DNA from: Bacillus vallismortis
GTDB lineage: Bacteria; Bacillota; Bacilli; Bacillales; Bacillaceae
Direction of reading: 5' to 3'
Length of the DNA: 64,000 nucleotides
Assembly (NCBI RefSeq): GCF_040784915.1
Contig: NZ_CP160797.1
Coordinates: 3,214,137 to 3,278,136, forward strand
Within the stretch, counting starts at the first letter, position 1; each line of letters begins with the position of its first letter. The notes under the pieces are model-generated. The model searched no databases, was not told the origin of the DNA, and saw nothing but the letters and a program-made list of their open reading frames with translations. Positions 17,491 to 28,278 of this stretch are shown piece after piece. The position numbers were made by a program, and so were the translations under genes.

Positions 17491-19479
17491 TTATTCAATT
17501 TTGAATCGACTGGTCATATCGCGAAGCTCTTCCGCCATAGACGAAAGGGTTTCTGCTGACGAGCTGATTTCTTCCATCGAAGCAAGCTGCTCTTCGGCTG
17601 ACGCCGCGATATCTTGGATATGAGCTGAGCTTTCTTTTGAAATCGATGCAATGTGCTCGGACGCTCCCGAGACTTCCTCGGAGCTGGCAGAAAGCTGCTG
17701 CACCGTCGCACTCATGTTTTGCAGTTCGCCGGCGATTTGGTTCGTCATTTCAGAAATGCGAGTAAAGCTCATTTCTGTTTTATCTGTAATATCCAGACCT
17801 GTCTGCACCTCTTGATTGACAGACTGGAACATGCCGAGAGATGTATTGATTTCCTTCACAATTTCGATGATTAATCCTTCAATCTCTTTTGCTGAATCTG
17901 CTGATTGAACTGCCAGTTTTCTCACTTCTTCCGCTACAACGGAGAAGCCGCGGCCGTATTCCCCTGCGCGCGCTGCTTCAATCGCTGCGTTTAATGCCAG
18001 CAGGTTCGTCTGGTCAGCGATGCCGTTAATCACACGCAAAATATTGGTGATATCTTTCGATTTCGTTTCCAATCCGCGTACGACTTGTTCGGCTTCTTTA
18101 ACGGACTTATCAATGACGTTCATTTGGCCGACAGTTTGATGAACAAGCTTGCCGCCTTCGCTTGCGATTTCTGTCGATTGAACAGATGAATCTGTGATGA
18201 CTTCAGAAGCTTGGGCCATATTTATCAAACCGTCATTCATTTGATAAATGTGCTCTGCTGCCGTTTCAATGTTTTCGTTTTGTTTTTCATTGCCGTTAGA
18301 AAATTGTTCAATTGCCAATGTAATATGCTCTGTTGCTTTGCTCGTTTGTCCAGCTGATGCAGTCAGCTCCTCAGAGGAAGCGGCAACGTTATCTACTGAA
18401 TCTTGGATGGCGTGTATGAGAGAACGCAGTGACGACGCCATATTATTAAAGCTTTTGCCGAGTTCGCCCAATTCATCTTTTGAACGGATATCAATGGTTT
18501 CCGTCAAATCTCCCTCGCTGATCCGCTTAGAGGAGCCCACAAGCTGTTTCAGCGGCGTTGTAATCGACCGAATGACAAATGTCATGACGATAATCCCTAT
18601 GATAATAGCTGCAGCCAAGACAATTAAAGCAAGGTGAAGGACCGGCTGGGCTGCCTCATGAATTTCATCCAAATACATGGTGCCCCCGATTTTCCATCCC
18701 GTTAACTTATTCGTATCAAAGGCCATTTTTTTCTTATCGCCGTCCATGGTGTATTGAAAATCGCCTTTATCGGCATTCAGCATCTTCTCAAGATAGTCGC
18801 CTTTCAATTCAGTTCCCGCGGTTTTATTGGGATGGGCGACAACTGTTTTGTCCTTTGACATAATAAATGCGTAGCCATGTTTGCCGATGTTGACTTTTTC
18901 GGTTGTTTTCAGCAGATTTTCAATCGTCATGTTGATTGCGATAACGCCTGAACCATCTTTTGTCTGCTGGGCGATTGTCACAACCATTGTGTTCGTAGAG
19001 GCTGTTTTATAAGGATCCGTCACAACAACTTTTCCTTTATTCGCAACCGCTTTTTTGTACCAGTCACGTTCAACCGGATTATAATCGCTCGGCATCTGCA
19101 GATCCGGATAACGGGTAAAGTGACCGTCTTTATCACTCGTATAAATAGATTCTATATCTTTATTGATTTTGATATACTGTGAGAATTTCTCTTTAATGTT
19201 TGCATTGCTTTTTGCATCGTATTTTTGTTTTGTCAGCCATTCGCTGAAGTAAGCGGCGCTGTCTTCTTTTTCTCCGATACTGGTATTGATAATTTCGTTT
19301 AACTGCTGTACATTTTCTAATGCGCTCCCCATCATCTGTCTGTCGAGTGAGCTGCTTGCCGTTTGATACGCAATCGCCGCCAATATGACAACCGGTATAA
19401 TGAGGATCGACAGAAAGGAAACGAGAAGCTTCCGTGTAATTGATCTTTGTTTTATGAGTTGGAGTATTTTTTTCATCAT
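17491..19479 (-). CDS. mcpA: Methyl-accepting chemotaxis protein McpA
   Basis: A 662-residue chemoreceptor with the same layout as its neighbours: N-terminal membrane segment, dCache sensor with the RDWYKKAV and [10 protein letters not shown] family segments, a second membrane segment near residue 290, HAMP, and a full signalling hairpin including the tip [21 protein letters not shown]. In B. subtilis McpA senses glucose and alpha-methylglucoside among others. Two adjacent ATG codons follow AAAGGAGA; the first is used here. It lies between tlpA and tlpB. Confidence 0.93.
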   Translation of the reverse strand: MMKKILQLIKQRSITRKLLVSFLSILIIPVVILAAIAYQTASSSLDRQMMGSALENVQQLNEIINTSIGEKEDSAAYFSEWLTKQKYDAKSNANIKEKFSQYIKINKDIESIYTSDKDGHFTRYPDLQMPSDYNPVERDWYKKAVANKGKVVVTDPYKTASTNTMVVTIAQQTKDGSGVIAINMTIENLLKTTEKVNIGKHGYAFIMSKDKTVVAHPNKTAGTELKGDYLEKMLNADKGDFQYTMDGDKKKMAFDTNKLTGWKIGGTMYLDEIHEAAQPVLHLALIVLAAAIIIGIIVMTFVIRSITTPLKQLVGSSKRISEGDLTETIDIRSKDELGELGKSFNNMASSLRSLIHAIQDSVDNVAASSEELTASAGQTSKATEHITLAIEQFSNGNEKQNENIETAAEHIYQMNDGLINMAQASEVITDSSVQSTEIASEGGKLVHQTVGQMNVIDKSVKEAEQVVRGLETKSKDITNILRVINGIADQTNLLALNAAIEAARAGEYGRGFSVVAEEVRKLAVQSADSAKEIEGLIIEIVKEINTSLGMFQSVNQEVQTGLDITDKTEMSFTRISEMTNQIAGELQNMSATVQQLSASSEEVSGASEHIASISKESSAHIQDIAASAEEQLASMEEISSSAETLSSMAEELRDMTSRFKIE

Positions 19480-19591
19480 TCATTTCTCCTTTTTTATGCT
19501 ACCCTTCATATCGGCAGGAATGGGTAAATATATACAGTAAAAAAGAAGAAATTTAACAAAAGTAACTAATCACCCATCATCATATAGTTAT

Positions 19592-21590
19592 TTAGACCTG
19601 TTTTTCATCCACCTTAAATCGTTTTGTCAGGTCACGAAGTTCTTCAGACATTCTTTCAAGCGTCTGTGCTGATGAACTGATCTCCTCCATGGATGCCAGC
19701 TGTTCCTCGGCTGAAGCGGCGATATCCTGAATGCCGTCTGAGCTTTCTTTAGAAATTGCTGTGATATCATTTGAAGCAGCGGAAATTTCTTGAGCTCCCG
19801 CTGACAGCTCCTCAACCGTCGCATTCATGTTTTGCAGAGTTGAAGCAATTTCTTTGGTCATGTGCGAAATATCTTTGAAGCTTTGTTGTGTTTCATCCGT
19901 GATGACAAGCCCTGTTTCAACTTCTTTATTTACAGACTGGAGTACGTCCAATGATGTATGAATTTCTTTCACAATATCGATGATCAGTGTTTCAATTTCT
20001 TTTGCCGAGTCAGCTGACTGTACCGCTAGTTTCCTCACTTCTTCAGCCGACGACCGAGAAGCCTCGTCCGTATTCCCCGGCTCTTGCGGCTTCAATGGCG
20101 GCATTTAAAGCCAAAAGGTTGGTTTGATCCGCAATGCCGTTAATGACACGTAAAATATTCGTGATATCCTTCGATTTGATTTCTAGCCCTTTCACCACTA
20201 GTTCCGCTTCTTTCACAGAGTGATCAATCGTATTCATTTGGCCGGCCGTTTTCCGGACGAGTGTCTCACCCTTGTTTGATAGTTCTGTCGAGTCTGCGGA
20301 TGTTTCTGTAATCACCACGGCAGCCTGCGCCAGTTCAGCTAATCCATCGTTCATTTCGTTAATTTGTTTGGTTGTCGTCTCAATTTTACCGCTTTGGCTC
20401 TCACTGCCGTTTGAAAATTGCTCAATGGCCATGGTAATATTCTCAGTTGCCTTGCTTGTCTGGTCGGCGGATGCAGTCAGTTCCTCTGATGATGAAGCAA
20501 CATGATCTACCGAGTCTTTGATTCCTTGAATGAGAGAGCGGAGCGACTGTGCCATATGATTGAAGCTCTGGCTCAGAACGCCAAGTTCATCTTTTGATTT
20601 GATTTCTATTGTTTCGGTTAGATCGCCTTCACTTATTTTCTCAGCTGATGCGACAATGTGTCTCAAAGGCTTTGTGATGGACCGAATCACAAAGTAAATC
20701 GCCGTCATTCCGGCTGCGATGGCAATCGCCAGTACGATTGAAGCCATGATCAGAACTTTGCTTGCAGCATCGTGGATCTCGTCCGCATACATCGTGCCGC
20801 TGATTTTCCAGCCTGTTGTTTCGCTTGTGGCAAACACCATTTTCTTCTCTTTGCCATTGTACGTATACTCAAAGTCGCCGCTTTTATTCGTGTAGAGTTT
20901 ATCAACCCAGTCCCCTTTTAACTCTGTTCCCGCTTTTTCTCCGGAGTAGGCGATGACTTTTTTGTTTTGGCTTAAGATAAAAGCATAGCCTTCTTTTCCG
21001 ATATTGATTTCTTTCGCTGTTGTGACCAGGTCATCAATTTTCATATCAATGGCGACAACGCCTGATCCATCCTCCGTCTGGCGGGCGATGGTGACGACCA
21101 TTTTTCCTGTGGAAATCGATTCATAAGGTTCAGTGACGATTGTTTTGCCTTTATTGGCTATCGCTTCTTTGTACCAGTCTCGTTCCAAAGCACGAAAGTC
21201 ACTCGGCATGTCTGCGTATGGATAACGTGTGAAATCCCCGTCTTTGCTGCTGGAAAACACCGCAGCGACATTGTCATTCATTTGGATAAATTGTTTAAAT
21301 TCCTTTTTTAGCTCTGTTTTCTTTTTATCTTTAAATTTATCTGCTGTCGCCCAATCGCTGAAAAACGCGAGGCTTTTTTCAGTCGTGCTGATTTTATCAT
21401 CAATGATATGATCTAATATTTGAACGTTTTCCTTTGCGCTTTGCGTCATCTGGATATCAAGAGAGGCAACTGCTGATTGATAAGCGCTTACCGAAAGGGC
21501 GGTAATAGGAACAATTAAGATCAGCAGGAAAGAAATAATAAGTCTCCTGGCAATTGATGACCTGCGAATCGTAGTGAGTGTTTTTTTCAT
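19592..21590 (-). pseudogene. tlpA: tlpA chemoreceptor gene disrupted by a one-base insertion
   Basis: The sensor half (from the ATG at 21590: membrane segment, dCache domain, HAMP, first half of the signalling domain) reads normally up to GRGFSVV, then ends at a TGA near 20043. The continuation [20 protein letters not shown] is in another frame and runs to 19592. Comparison with the three paralogues shows one extra C in the CC at 20047-20048 (plus strand); removing it restores [14 protein letters not shown]. The cut falls just after the receptor tip, so the product would lack the descending helix of the hairpin. Real mutation or sequencing error cannot be told apart here. Confidence 0.88.
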
Positions 21591-21729
21591 TTCTTTTCGA
21601 ACCCTCTTTCAATAATTTACAAATTATATCGGATAAAATTCCTTTATATTACATTGAAAATGAAGGAAAAAGTGAAAAATAGTTCTAAATTCACTGTGTT
21701 CACTAGTACTTTTTTATTATTTACCGCAC

Positions 21730-21763
21730 GAAAAAACAGCGCCTGAATAAGCGCTGTTTTTCT
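21730..21763 (-). terminator. Terminator of mcpB
   Basis: AAAAACAGCGC and GCGCTGTTTTTT pair around a short loop, with a T-run on the minus strand. Confidence 0.88.
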
Positions 21764-21767
21764 TCTT

Positions 21768-23756
21768 TTATTCGATTTTGAATTGCTTTGTCAGATCACG
21801 AAGCTCTTCTGCCATCTGCGCTAGAGTGGTCGCTGATGAACTGATTTCTTCCATAGAAGCAAGCTGCTCCTCAGCTGAGGCGGCAATGTCTTGGATGCTT
21901 GCCGAGCTTTCTTTCGACACATCGGCAATGTCGCTGACGGCAGTTGAAACATGCTTTGAACGGTCCGACAGCTGTTCGACGGTGGAATTCATCGTCTGCA
22001 ATTTACCCGCGATTTCGTTTGTCATGCTGAAAATGCTCTGAAAGCTTTCTTTTGTATTGTCTGTGACAACAAGTCCGGACTGCACTTCCTGTTTGACCTC
22101 TTTAAACATGTGAAGGGAGGTTTCGATTTCTGCTACGATTTCTTGGATCAGCTTTTCGATTTCTTTTGCTGAATCGGCTGATTGAACAGCCAGTTTGCGC
22201 ACTTCCTCCGCTACGACAGAGAAGCCGCGTCCTGATTCCCCGGCACGCGCCGCTTCAATGGCTGCGTTTAATGCCAGCAAGTTTGTTTGGTCAGCGATGC
22301 CGTTGATGACTCTCAAAATACTTGTGATGTCTTTTGATTTTCCTTCTAAGCCTTTGACCACAGCTTCAGCCTGCTGAACCGATTGATTAATCGAGTTCAT
22401 TTGTCCGACTGTCTGCTGGACAAACTTTTCACCTGTTCCGGCGATTTCCGTTGATTGGATAGACGCCTTTGTAATGTCTGATGATGTTTCTGAGACATGC
22501 TGAAGGTCTCCATTCATTAAGTTCAGCTGATGAGAGCTGGATTCAACCTTTTCGCTTTGCTCCTCGTTTCCGTTTGAGAACTGCTCAATCGCCATTGTGA
22601 TATGCTCGGTGGCTTTGCTCGTCTGTCCGGCAGATGCGGTAAGCTGTTCGGACGATGCGGCCACATTGTTCACCGAGTCTTGAATCGCGCTGATCAGTGA
22701 GCGAAGAGATTGTCCCATTTCATTGAAACTTTCTCCAAGCTCTCCAAGCTCATCCTTCGAACGGATGTCGATCGTTTCTGTCAGATCCCCGCTGCTGATC
22801 GTTTTCGATGATTGGACGAGACGTTTTAACGGTTTTGTAATCGATCGAACGATAAACAGAATTAAAAACCCGCCTATCACAATGGAAGCAATCAGCACGA
22901 TCATGCCTGTGATCAGCACAGATTTAGAGGCATCCTTGATTTCATCCATATACATTGTGCCGGCTATTTTCCATCCAGTCAGTTCATTTGTTGTATATGA
23001 CATCTTTTTATCTTCGTTATTCAGAGTGTACTTGAAATCACCGCTGTTATCGGCGTACATTTTGGCAACCCAATCGCCTGAGAGCTTTTCCCCCGCCTTA
23101 TGGTTCTGATGAGCGACGTAGGTTTTGTTTTTCGTCGCAATGAACACATAGCCTTCTTCGCCGACCTTGATTTGTTTCATCTGTTCTAACAATTTGTCAA
23201 TGGTGATATCCATGGCGACAACGCCGGATCCATCCTTCAACTCCTGGGCAATGGTAATAACCATGCTTCCGTCACTCGCTGCCACGTAAGGATCTGTCAC
23301 AACAATTTCACCGCCGGCCTTCATCGCATCTTGGTACCAAGGGCGTTGTCTCGGATCGTATCCTTCCGGCAATTTTTCATTGGGCGCTTGGATGTAGGTG
23401 CCGTTTTCCGCGCCTCCATAAATTCTGGCTACCCCTTCATTGATAGAGATATATTGTGAAAACTTCGCTTTGAGCTCTTCTTGATTAGTCTTTCCTTTAA
23501 ATGCGGAGCTTTTAAGAGATTCACTAAAAAAAGTGACTCCTTTCGCTTTTGCTCCCAGGTCATTTGTAACAGTGGTATTAAATGTATCGACACTGTTTTT
23601 CGCATTTCCCATAATTTCCTGATCAAGCTTGCCGCTGGCGCTTCGGTAAGAACTGAATTCCAATATTAGAATAGGGATAATAAGAATCGCAATAAATGAC
23701 ACGATTAATTTTCTTGAGATAGACGGTTTTTTCAGCCAATTGATAAAAGTCTTCAT
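21768..23756 (-). CDS. mcpB: Methyl-accepting chemotaxis protein McpB
   Basis: A 662-residue chemoreceptor: membrane segment (about 17-38), dCache sensor with [14 protein letters not shown] and [13 protein letters not shown] segments, second membrane segment near 280-303, HAMP and a complete signalling domain. McpB of B. subtilis is the main asparagine receptor. Its sequence closely follows the 168 protein as I remember it. It is the first gene of the leftward receptor array and has its own terminator. Confidence 0.94.
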   Translation of the reverse strand: MKTFINWLKKPSISRKLIVSFIAILIIPILILEFSSYRSASGKLDQEIMGNAKNSVDTFNTTVTNDLGAKAKGVTFFSESLKSSAFKGKTNQEELKAKFSQYISINEGVARIYGGAENGTYIQAPNEKLPEGYDPRQRPWYQDAMKAGGEIVVTDPYVAASDGSMVITIAQELKDGSGVVAMDITIDKLLEQMKQIKVGEEGYVFIATKNKTYVAHQNHKAGEKLSGDWVAKMYADNSGDFKYTLNNEDKKMSYTTNELTGWKIAGTMYMDEIKDASKSVLITGMIVLIASIVIGGFLILFIVRSITKPLKRLVQSSKTISSGDLTETIDIRSKDELGELGESFNEMGQSLRSLISAIQDSVNNVAASSEQLTASAGQTSKATEHITMAIEQFSNGNEEQSEKVESSSHQLNLMNGDLQHVSETSSDITKASIQSTEIAGTGEKFVQQTVGQMNSINQSVQQAEAVVKGLEGKSKDITSILRVINGIADQTNLLALNAAIEAARAGESGRGFSVVAEEVRKLAVQSADSAKEIEKLIQEIVAEIETSLHMFKEVKQEVQSGLVVTDNTKESFQSIFSMTNEIAGKLQTMNSTVEQLSDRSKHVSTAVSDIADVSKESSASIQDIAASAEEQLASMEEISSSATTLAQMAEELRDLTKQFKIE

Positions 23757-23881
23757 GTCCAGTTTCTCCTTCGGGTTTGATACAGTATATATCGGCTGCT
23801 TAAAAAAGTTTTAAAATAAAAATGGAAGAAGTTCTTTTTCAGCTGTCTTCTGTTTTTCGCTTTCATTGCCCAAGCCCTTTG

Positions 23882-23890
23882 CATATCTTA
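23882..23890 (+). promoter_or_regulatory. Candidate sigma-K -10 box upstream of tgl
   Basis: CATATCTTA matches the sigma-K -10 consensus CATANNNTA and lies about 22 bp before the tgl start; the -35 region is not convincing. In B. subtilis tgl is a late mother-cell gene. Confidence 0.45.
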
Positions 23891-23912
23891 TAAAAAACAA
23901 GGGGGGCTAAAG

Positions 23913-24650
23913 ATGATTATTGTATCCGGACAATTGCTCCGTCCCCAAGATATTGAAAACTGGCAGATTGATGAGCATTTGAATCCGCTGTTAAAAGAGA
24001 TGATTGAGACGCCTGTCCAGTTTGATTATCATTCAATTGCCGAACTGATGTTTGAGCTGAACCTGCGGATGAATATCGTTGCAGCGGCAAAAACGCTGCA
24101 CAAAAGCGGAGCGAAGTTCGCCACTTTTTTAAAAACATACGGAAATACAGCGTATTGGAGGGTTTCACCGGAAGGCGCCTTGGAGCTGAAATACAGAATG
24201 GCGCCTTCAAAAGCGATTCGGGACATTGCTGAAAACGGCCCGTTTTACGCGTTTGAATGCGCAACCGCAATTGTTGTTATTTATTATTTGGCTTTGATCG
24301 ATACAATCGGAGAGGAAAAATTTGATGCCAGCTTTGACAGAATTATTTTATACGACTGGCATTATGAGAAATTGCCGATATACACAGAAACAGGCCATCA
24401 CTATTTCCTTGGAGATTGTCTGTATTTTAAAAACCCTGAATTTGATCCGCAAAAAGCGCAATGGAGAGGCGAAAATGTGATTTTACTGGAAGAAGATAAA
24501 TTTTTTGCCCATGGCCTTGGAATCTTAAGCGGACAGCAAATTATCGACAAGCTGAATTCTTTTCGAAAAAAAGGAGCCGTACAGTCAGCTTATCTTCTGT
24601 CTCAGGCGACGAGACTGGATGTTCCGTCTCTTTACCGCATCGTACGCTAA
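23913..24650 (+). CDS. tgl: Spore coat protein-glutamine gamma-glutamyltransferase
   Basis: Tgl cross-links coat proteins through glutamyl-lysine bonds during late sporulation. The 245-residue protein has the compact bacterial transglutaminase fold, with the catalytic Cys116 in FYAFECATA, the preceding Glu115 and Glu187 in QWRGENVI all in place. AAGGGGGGC precedes the ATG and a sigma-K-like -10 box lies upstream. It is divergent from mcpB and closed by a terminator that overlaps the end of the convergent small gene. Confidence 0.96.
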   Translation: MIIVSGQLLRPQDIENWQIDEHLNPLLKEMIETPVQFDYHSIAELMFELNLRMNIVAAAKTLHKSGAKFATFLKTYGNTAYWRVSPEGALELKYRMAPSKAIRDIAENGPFYAFECATAIVVIYYLALIDTIGEEKFDASFDRIILYDWHYEKLPIYTETGHHYFLGDCLYFKNPEFDPQKAQWRGENVILLEEDKFFAHGLGILSGQQIIDKLNSFRKKGAVQSAYLLSQATRLDVPSLYRIVR

Positions 24651-24686
24651 AAAGCCCCATCGCCTATTTCCAGGACGATGGGGTTT
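24648..24686 (+). terminator. Terminator of tgl
   Basis: AAAGCCCCATCG and CGATGGGGTTT form an 11- to 12-bp stem; the hairpin covers the last codons of the convergent gene at 24664. Confidence 0.8.
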
Positions 24687-24921
24687 CAAACTCTTTTCGT
24701 TTTCGATAAAAAGGGGCTGTGCCTAAATACTGGTTCGCAGCCCACTCCATTTTTTCAAGGTCGTTTCTTGTCACGATTGGATCTAGACTGCTCCATTTGA
24801 TAAAGCGGACAAAATAGTAGCCTTTGATAGGGGCCATTGTAACTTTTGAGTGAGGCCAGTCTTCAAATACAAACTCAATTTTCCCTCTTTTTTTATAAGA
24901 ATATTGAAGAATGTTCATCAT
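24664..24921 (-). CDS. Hypothetical 85-residue protein
   Basis: The frame starts [20 protein letters not shown] behind GAGGTGA and follows the nitronate monooxygenase gene by 21 bp in the same direction, so it probably belongs to that transcript. It is rich in aromatic and basic residues ([28 protein letters not shown]), has no membrane segment and no motif I recognise. I do not recall a gene at this place in 168. Good codon pattern and ribosome site support a real gene; function unknown. Confidence 0.65.
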   Translation of the reverse strand: MMNILQYSYKKRGKIEFVFEDWPHSKVTMAPIKGYYFVRFIKWSSLDPIVTRNDLEKMEWAANQYLGTAPFYRKRKEFETPSSWK

Positions 24922-24942
24922 CTGTCACCTCTATTTATCAAG

Positions 24943-25974
24943 TTACGTTCGACAAAGCTCGGCTAACAGTGACTTCACATCAGCGGTCCCGTTAAGCATG
25001 CCGACAGATTGCCCGGCCCACAGAGACATGTACCCGGAATCTTTTTCTCTGGCTGCTTGTTTTCTCATCGGCTTTGTTAACGTGTTTTGCAATGGATAAG
25101 GAAGCGCGTTTGCCTCCTCAGCTTGCTGCTCTTTCATCCATTGATTGACTATACCCCTTGCAGGCTTACCTGAAAACAATGAGGTCAAGCGCGTGTCTGT
25201 TCCCCGCGCTCTTTTTAACTCGCCTTTGTACGTTTCTGATGCTTCGCATTGCTCACACATGAGAAATGGCGTCCCAACCTGTACGCCTTGGGCTCCGAGA
25301 CAATGAGCGGCTTGAACGCCGCGCCGGTCGGCAATTCCGCCTGCCGCGATAACCGGAACGGAAACGGCATCTGCCGCCTGGGGAATCAGCGACATGAGGC
25401 CTAGTGCGGCTTCCCCGCTGACCGGCAGAAAGGAACCGCGATGGCCGCCCGCTTCGCTTCCTTGCAGTACGATGATGTCCATTCCGCGTTCTTCAAGCAT
25501 GATGGCTTCCTGCGGGACAGTAGCCGTACCAATGAGACAGCAGCCATTTTTCTTTAACGCTTGAATGGTTTCATCCGGCGGAATGCCGAACGTAAATGAA
25601 CAGGCTCTTACATTGTGTTTGAGAATGATGCTTATTTTTTTATGGAAATCCTCCCATTCTTCTTCCTCTGAAGAAAATGGAGGGGCCTGTTCGGCAAACG
25701 GGATTCTGTTTTTCCAAGTTTGAATATTGCCCTCATCCGGTTCTTTTCTGCTTTCCGGAACAAACACATTCACCTGAAATGCTCCGTCAGTCAGCTGCTG
25801 CATGTCAACGATTTGCTTTTCGAGCATGTCGGAACTGAGATATCCGGACGCCAAGCTGCCAAGCGCACCTTCATTTGACACAGCAGCTGCCAGGACAGGC
25901 GTGACAAGCCCGCCTGCCATCGGCGCCTGAATTACAGGTTTTGTCAGCGATAATAATTTCATCCATTCGGTCAT
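24943..25974 (-). CDS. Nitronate monooxygenase family flavoprotein
   Basis: The 343-residue protein has the FMN-binding TIM barrel of the nitronate monooxygenase/2-nitropropane dioxygenase family: PVIQAPMAGGLVTP at the N-terminus, QGSEAGGHRGSF with the catalytic His, VIAAGGIADRRGVQAA and GAQGVQVGTPFL as phosphate-binding loops. These enzymes oxidise alkyl nitronates. I chose the ATG at 25974 (MTEWMKLL) behind AGGAGGG; the longer frame overlaps yugU. It lies 13 bp downstream of yugU in one transcript. I do not recall it between tgl and yugU in 168. Confidence 0.88.
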   Translation of the reverse strand: MTEWMKLLSLTKPVIQAPMAGGLVTPVLAAAVSNEGALGSLASGYLSSDMLEKQIVDMQQLTDGAFQVNVFVPESRKEPDEGNIQTWKNRIPFAEQAPPFSSEEEEWEDFHKKISIILKHNVRACSFTFGIPPDETIQALKKNGCCLIGTATVPQEAIMLEERGMDIIVLQGSEAGGHRGSFLPVSGEAALGLMSLIPQAADAVSVPVIAAGGIADRRGVQAAHCLGAQGVQVGTPFLMCEQCEASETYKGELKRARGTDTRLTSLFSGKPARGIVNQWMKEQQAEEANALPYPLQNTLTKPMRKQAAREKDSGYMSLWAGQSVGMLNGTADVKSLLAELCRT

Positions 25975-25987
25975 GAAAACCCTCCTG

Positions 25988-26386
25988 TTACCCCATGATT
26001 TTGATATAGCATGTTCGATGGCGAGGGCCGTCGAATTCGCAGAAATAGATGCCCTGCCACGTTCCAAGAATCAGCCGGCCGTTTTCAATAATGACATGCT
26101 GTGAGGCTCCGACCGTACTCGATTTCATGTGCGCAGCTGTATTGCCCTCCATATGGCGGTCCAGCTCGTGCTCCCACGGATACACCTCATCAAACCTTCT
26201 GAGCATATCTTTTTTGACGTCTGGATCGGCATTTTCATTAATTGTAATGCCCGCTGTCGTATGCGGACAATAAATCAGCGCCGCGCCGCTCGTCACCCCT
26301 GTTTCTTGAAGAAATGCTTCCGCCTCGCGTGTGATCTCAATCATTTCATCTCGTTTGGTCGTTTTGATTTGCAATGTTTTCAGCAT
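25988..26386 (-). CDS. yugU: UPF0047/YjbQ family protein YugU
   Basis: The 132-residue protein matches the YjbQ/UPF0047 family, with the signature segments [29 protein letters not shown] and [16 protein letters not shown]; the conserved His residues form a metal-like pocket. Homologues have weak thiamine phosphate synthase activity, but the cellular role is open. It leads a short leftward transcript with the nitronate monooxygenase and a small hypothetical gene. Confidence 0.9.
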   Translation of the reverse strand: MLKTLQIKTTKRDEMIEITREAEAFLQETGVTSGAALIYCPHTTAGITINENADPDVKKDMLRRFDEVYPWEHELDRHMEGNTAAHMKSSTVGASQHVIIENGRLILGTWQGIYFCEFDGPRHRTCYIKIMG

Positions 26387-26473
26387 TTGTTTCTCCTTTC
26401 ATTTATCCGCTCTATTTGCTAATTCGTTCTGTGTTCTTTTTTTCCTGTTAAGCCGCTCACATAAACGTGATAA

Positions 26474-26504
26474 AAACAAAAAACTCCAGTCTCTCGCTGG
26501 AGTT
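26474..26504 (-). terminator. Terminator of yugT
   Basis: AACTCCAG and CTGGAGTT pair around a short loop and are followed by TTTTGTTTTT on the minus strand, directly at the yugT stop. Confidence 0.85.
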
Positions 26505-28167
26505 AGCGCCATACATATATCCTTGCTTCATATGGCTTTAACAGTACTGAAGTCATGTGCTGATGCGGCTCTGTTTCAACATTTGACAATACAAGTGCGT
26601 CTGATGACAACGGCAGCCCGGCGTGCTTGAAAAAGGCCGGCGTTCCTGTCAGGTTGGCCGTAATCAGGGCAGTATCGCTCTCGTTTTTTCGCAGATACGC
26701 AAAGATTTGCTGATCTTCCGGTAAAATGAGCTCGTATATTCCGTTGATAAAAACATCGTATGTTTGGCGCAGCTTGACCAAGCTTTTGTAAAAGTGGTAT
26801 ACGGATGTTGGGTCGTTTTTTTGCGCCTCGGCATTCAGCCATTTGTAATTTTCATTGATTCCGATCCACGGTTTGGCATCAGAGAATCCGGCGTATGGAT
26901 CAGCATTCCATTGCATCGGCGTTCGTGAATTGTCCCGTCCCTTTTTCCAGACCATCTTCATCACGTCCTCGTGTGAAGCGCCTTTCGCCCTTTCTATTTC
27001 ATACAGGCGCTTCATTGCGACATCATCATAGTCAGCAATAGACGGAAACGCCACGTTCGTCATGCCGAGTTCCTGTCCCTGATAAATAAACGGTGTGCCC
27101 TTCATGAGAAAATAAACAGCAGCAAGCGCTTTTGCACTTTCTTTCAGATACACGCCGTCGTCTCCCCACACAGAAACTGAACGGGGCTGATCGTGATTCT
27201 CCATAAACAAAGCATTCCAGCCGATCCCTTCAAGACTGTCCTGCCAGTCTGTTAAAATTCGTTTGAAGGAAACGATATCAATGCTCTCATTGACCTCTAC
27301 ATCCCACAGCCCGAGATGCTCAAATTGAAAAATCATGCTGAAGATGCCGTTTTTTTCTCCAGCCCAATCATCCGCTTCCTTTGCAGAGACACCATTTGCC
27401 TCACCGACTGTCATAATCGGATAGCGGGAAAATGTGTTTTCTTTCAGCTCTGTTAACAAATCCATTATGCCGTCAACATTCATGTGATAGGGGAAAGAGG
27501 GAACGACATCCAATCCTTTTGGATTCGGCATATCGGGAAGCCCTTCTTTTTTCTTAATATGAGTAATGGCATCGACCCGAAATCCATCAATACCTTTGTC
27601 AAGCCACCAATTCACCATGTCATAAACGGCATTTCTCACCTTTTCATTCTCCCAGTTCAAATCAGGCTGTTTTTGATCAAAAAGATGAAGATAATACTGG
27701 CTTGTCTTTTGATCATACTCCCAAGCCGGCCCACCGAAAATACTTTCCCAATTATTTGGCGCTTTTCCGCTTTTGCCGTCCTTCCAAATATACCAGTCGC
27801 GTTTTTCCGAGTGTATGGATGAACGGGATTCAATGAACCACGGGTGTTCGTCACTTGTATGGTTCACGACAAGATCCATTATCATCTTCATGCCCAGCTT
27901 ATGAATGTCATGGAGCAGCTCGTCGAAATCAGCCATGGTGCCGAAATCGCTTAATATGTTTTTATAATCCCTGATATCATAGCCGTTATCCGCATTGGGC
28001 GAATCATACAAAGGGCAAATCCAGATGACATCGGCGCCCAGCTCTTTTATGTAGGAAAGCTTTGATCTGATACCTTGAATATCCCCGATTCCGTCGCCAT
28101 TTGAATCTTTAAAACTGCGGGGATAAATTTGGTACACAACCGCTTCCTTCCACCAAGCCTTTTTCAT
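26503..28167 (-). CDS. yugT: Oligo-1,6-glucosidase / alpha-glucosidase YugT (GH13)
   Basis: The 554-residue cytoplasmic enzyme belongs to glycoside hydrolase family 13, subfamily of oligo-1,6-glucosidases. Visible family regions: DLVVNHTSDEHPWF (region I), GFRVDAITHI with the catalytic Asp (region II), the Glu in MTVGEANGVS (region III) and FMENHDQPR (region IV). It should split isomaltose-type or short alpha-glucans. Monocistronic, with its own terminator. Substrate preference cannot be read from the sequence alone. Confidence 0.93.
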   Translation of the reverse strand: MKKAWWKEAVVYQIYPRSFKDSNGDGIGDIQGIRSKLSYIKELGADVIWICPLYDSPNADNGYDIRDYKNILSDFGTMADFDELLHDIHKLGMKMIMDLVVNHTSDEHPWFIESRSSIHSEKRDWYIWKDGKSGKAPNNWESIFGGPAWEYDQKTSQYYLHLFDQKQPDLNWENEKVRNAVYDMVNWWLDKGIDGFRVDAITHIKKKEGLPDMPNPKGLDVVPSFPYHMNVDGIMDLLTELKENTFSRYPIMTVGEANGVSAKEADDWAGEKNGIFSMIFQFEHLGLWDVEVNESIDIVSFKRILTDWQDSLEGIGWNALFMENHDQPRSVSVWGDDGVYLKESAKALAAVYFLMKGTPFIYQGQELGMTNVAFPSIADYDDVAMKRLYEIERAKGASHEDVMKMVWKKGRDNSRTPMQWNADPYAGFSDAKPWIGINENYKWLNAEAQKNDPTSVYHFYKSLVKLRQTYDVFINGIYELILPEDQQIFAYLRKNESDTALITANLTGTPAFFKHAGLPLSSDALVLSNVETEPHQHMTSVLLKPYEARIYVWR

Positions 28168-28243
28168 ACAGCCACTCCCTTCCTCAGTGTCCCGGTCTAT
28201 ATATCTTATGTAGACAAAAGGTTTTACAGCATTGCTTTTTCAG

Positions 28244-28278
28244 AAAAAAAACAGCCGTTCAATCTTCGGCTGCTTTTT
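28244..28278 (-). terminator. Terminator of yugS
   Basis: AAAAGCAGCCG and CGGCTGTTTTTTTT arms with a long T-run on the minus strand, at the yugS stop. Confidence 0.85.

Noticed and set aside
19592-20104. A separate short methyl-accepting protein downstream of tlpA
   Set aside because: Its first 20 residues are out-of-frame reading of tlpA; it is the continuation of tlpA after the frameshift.
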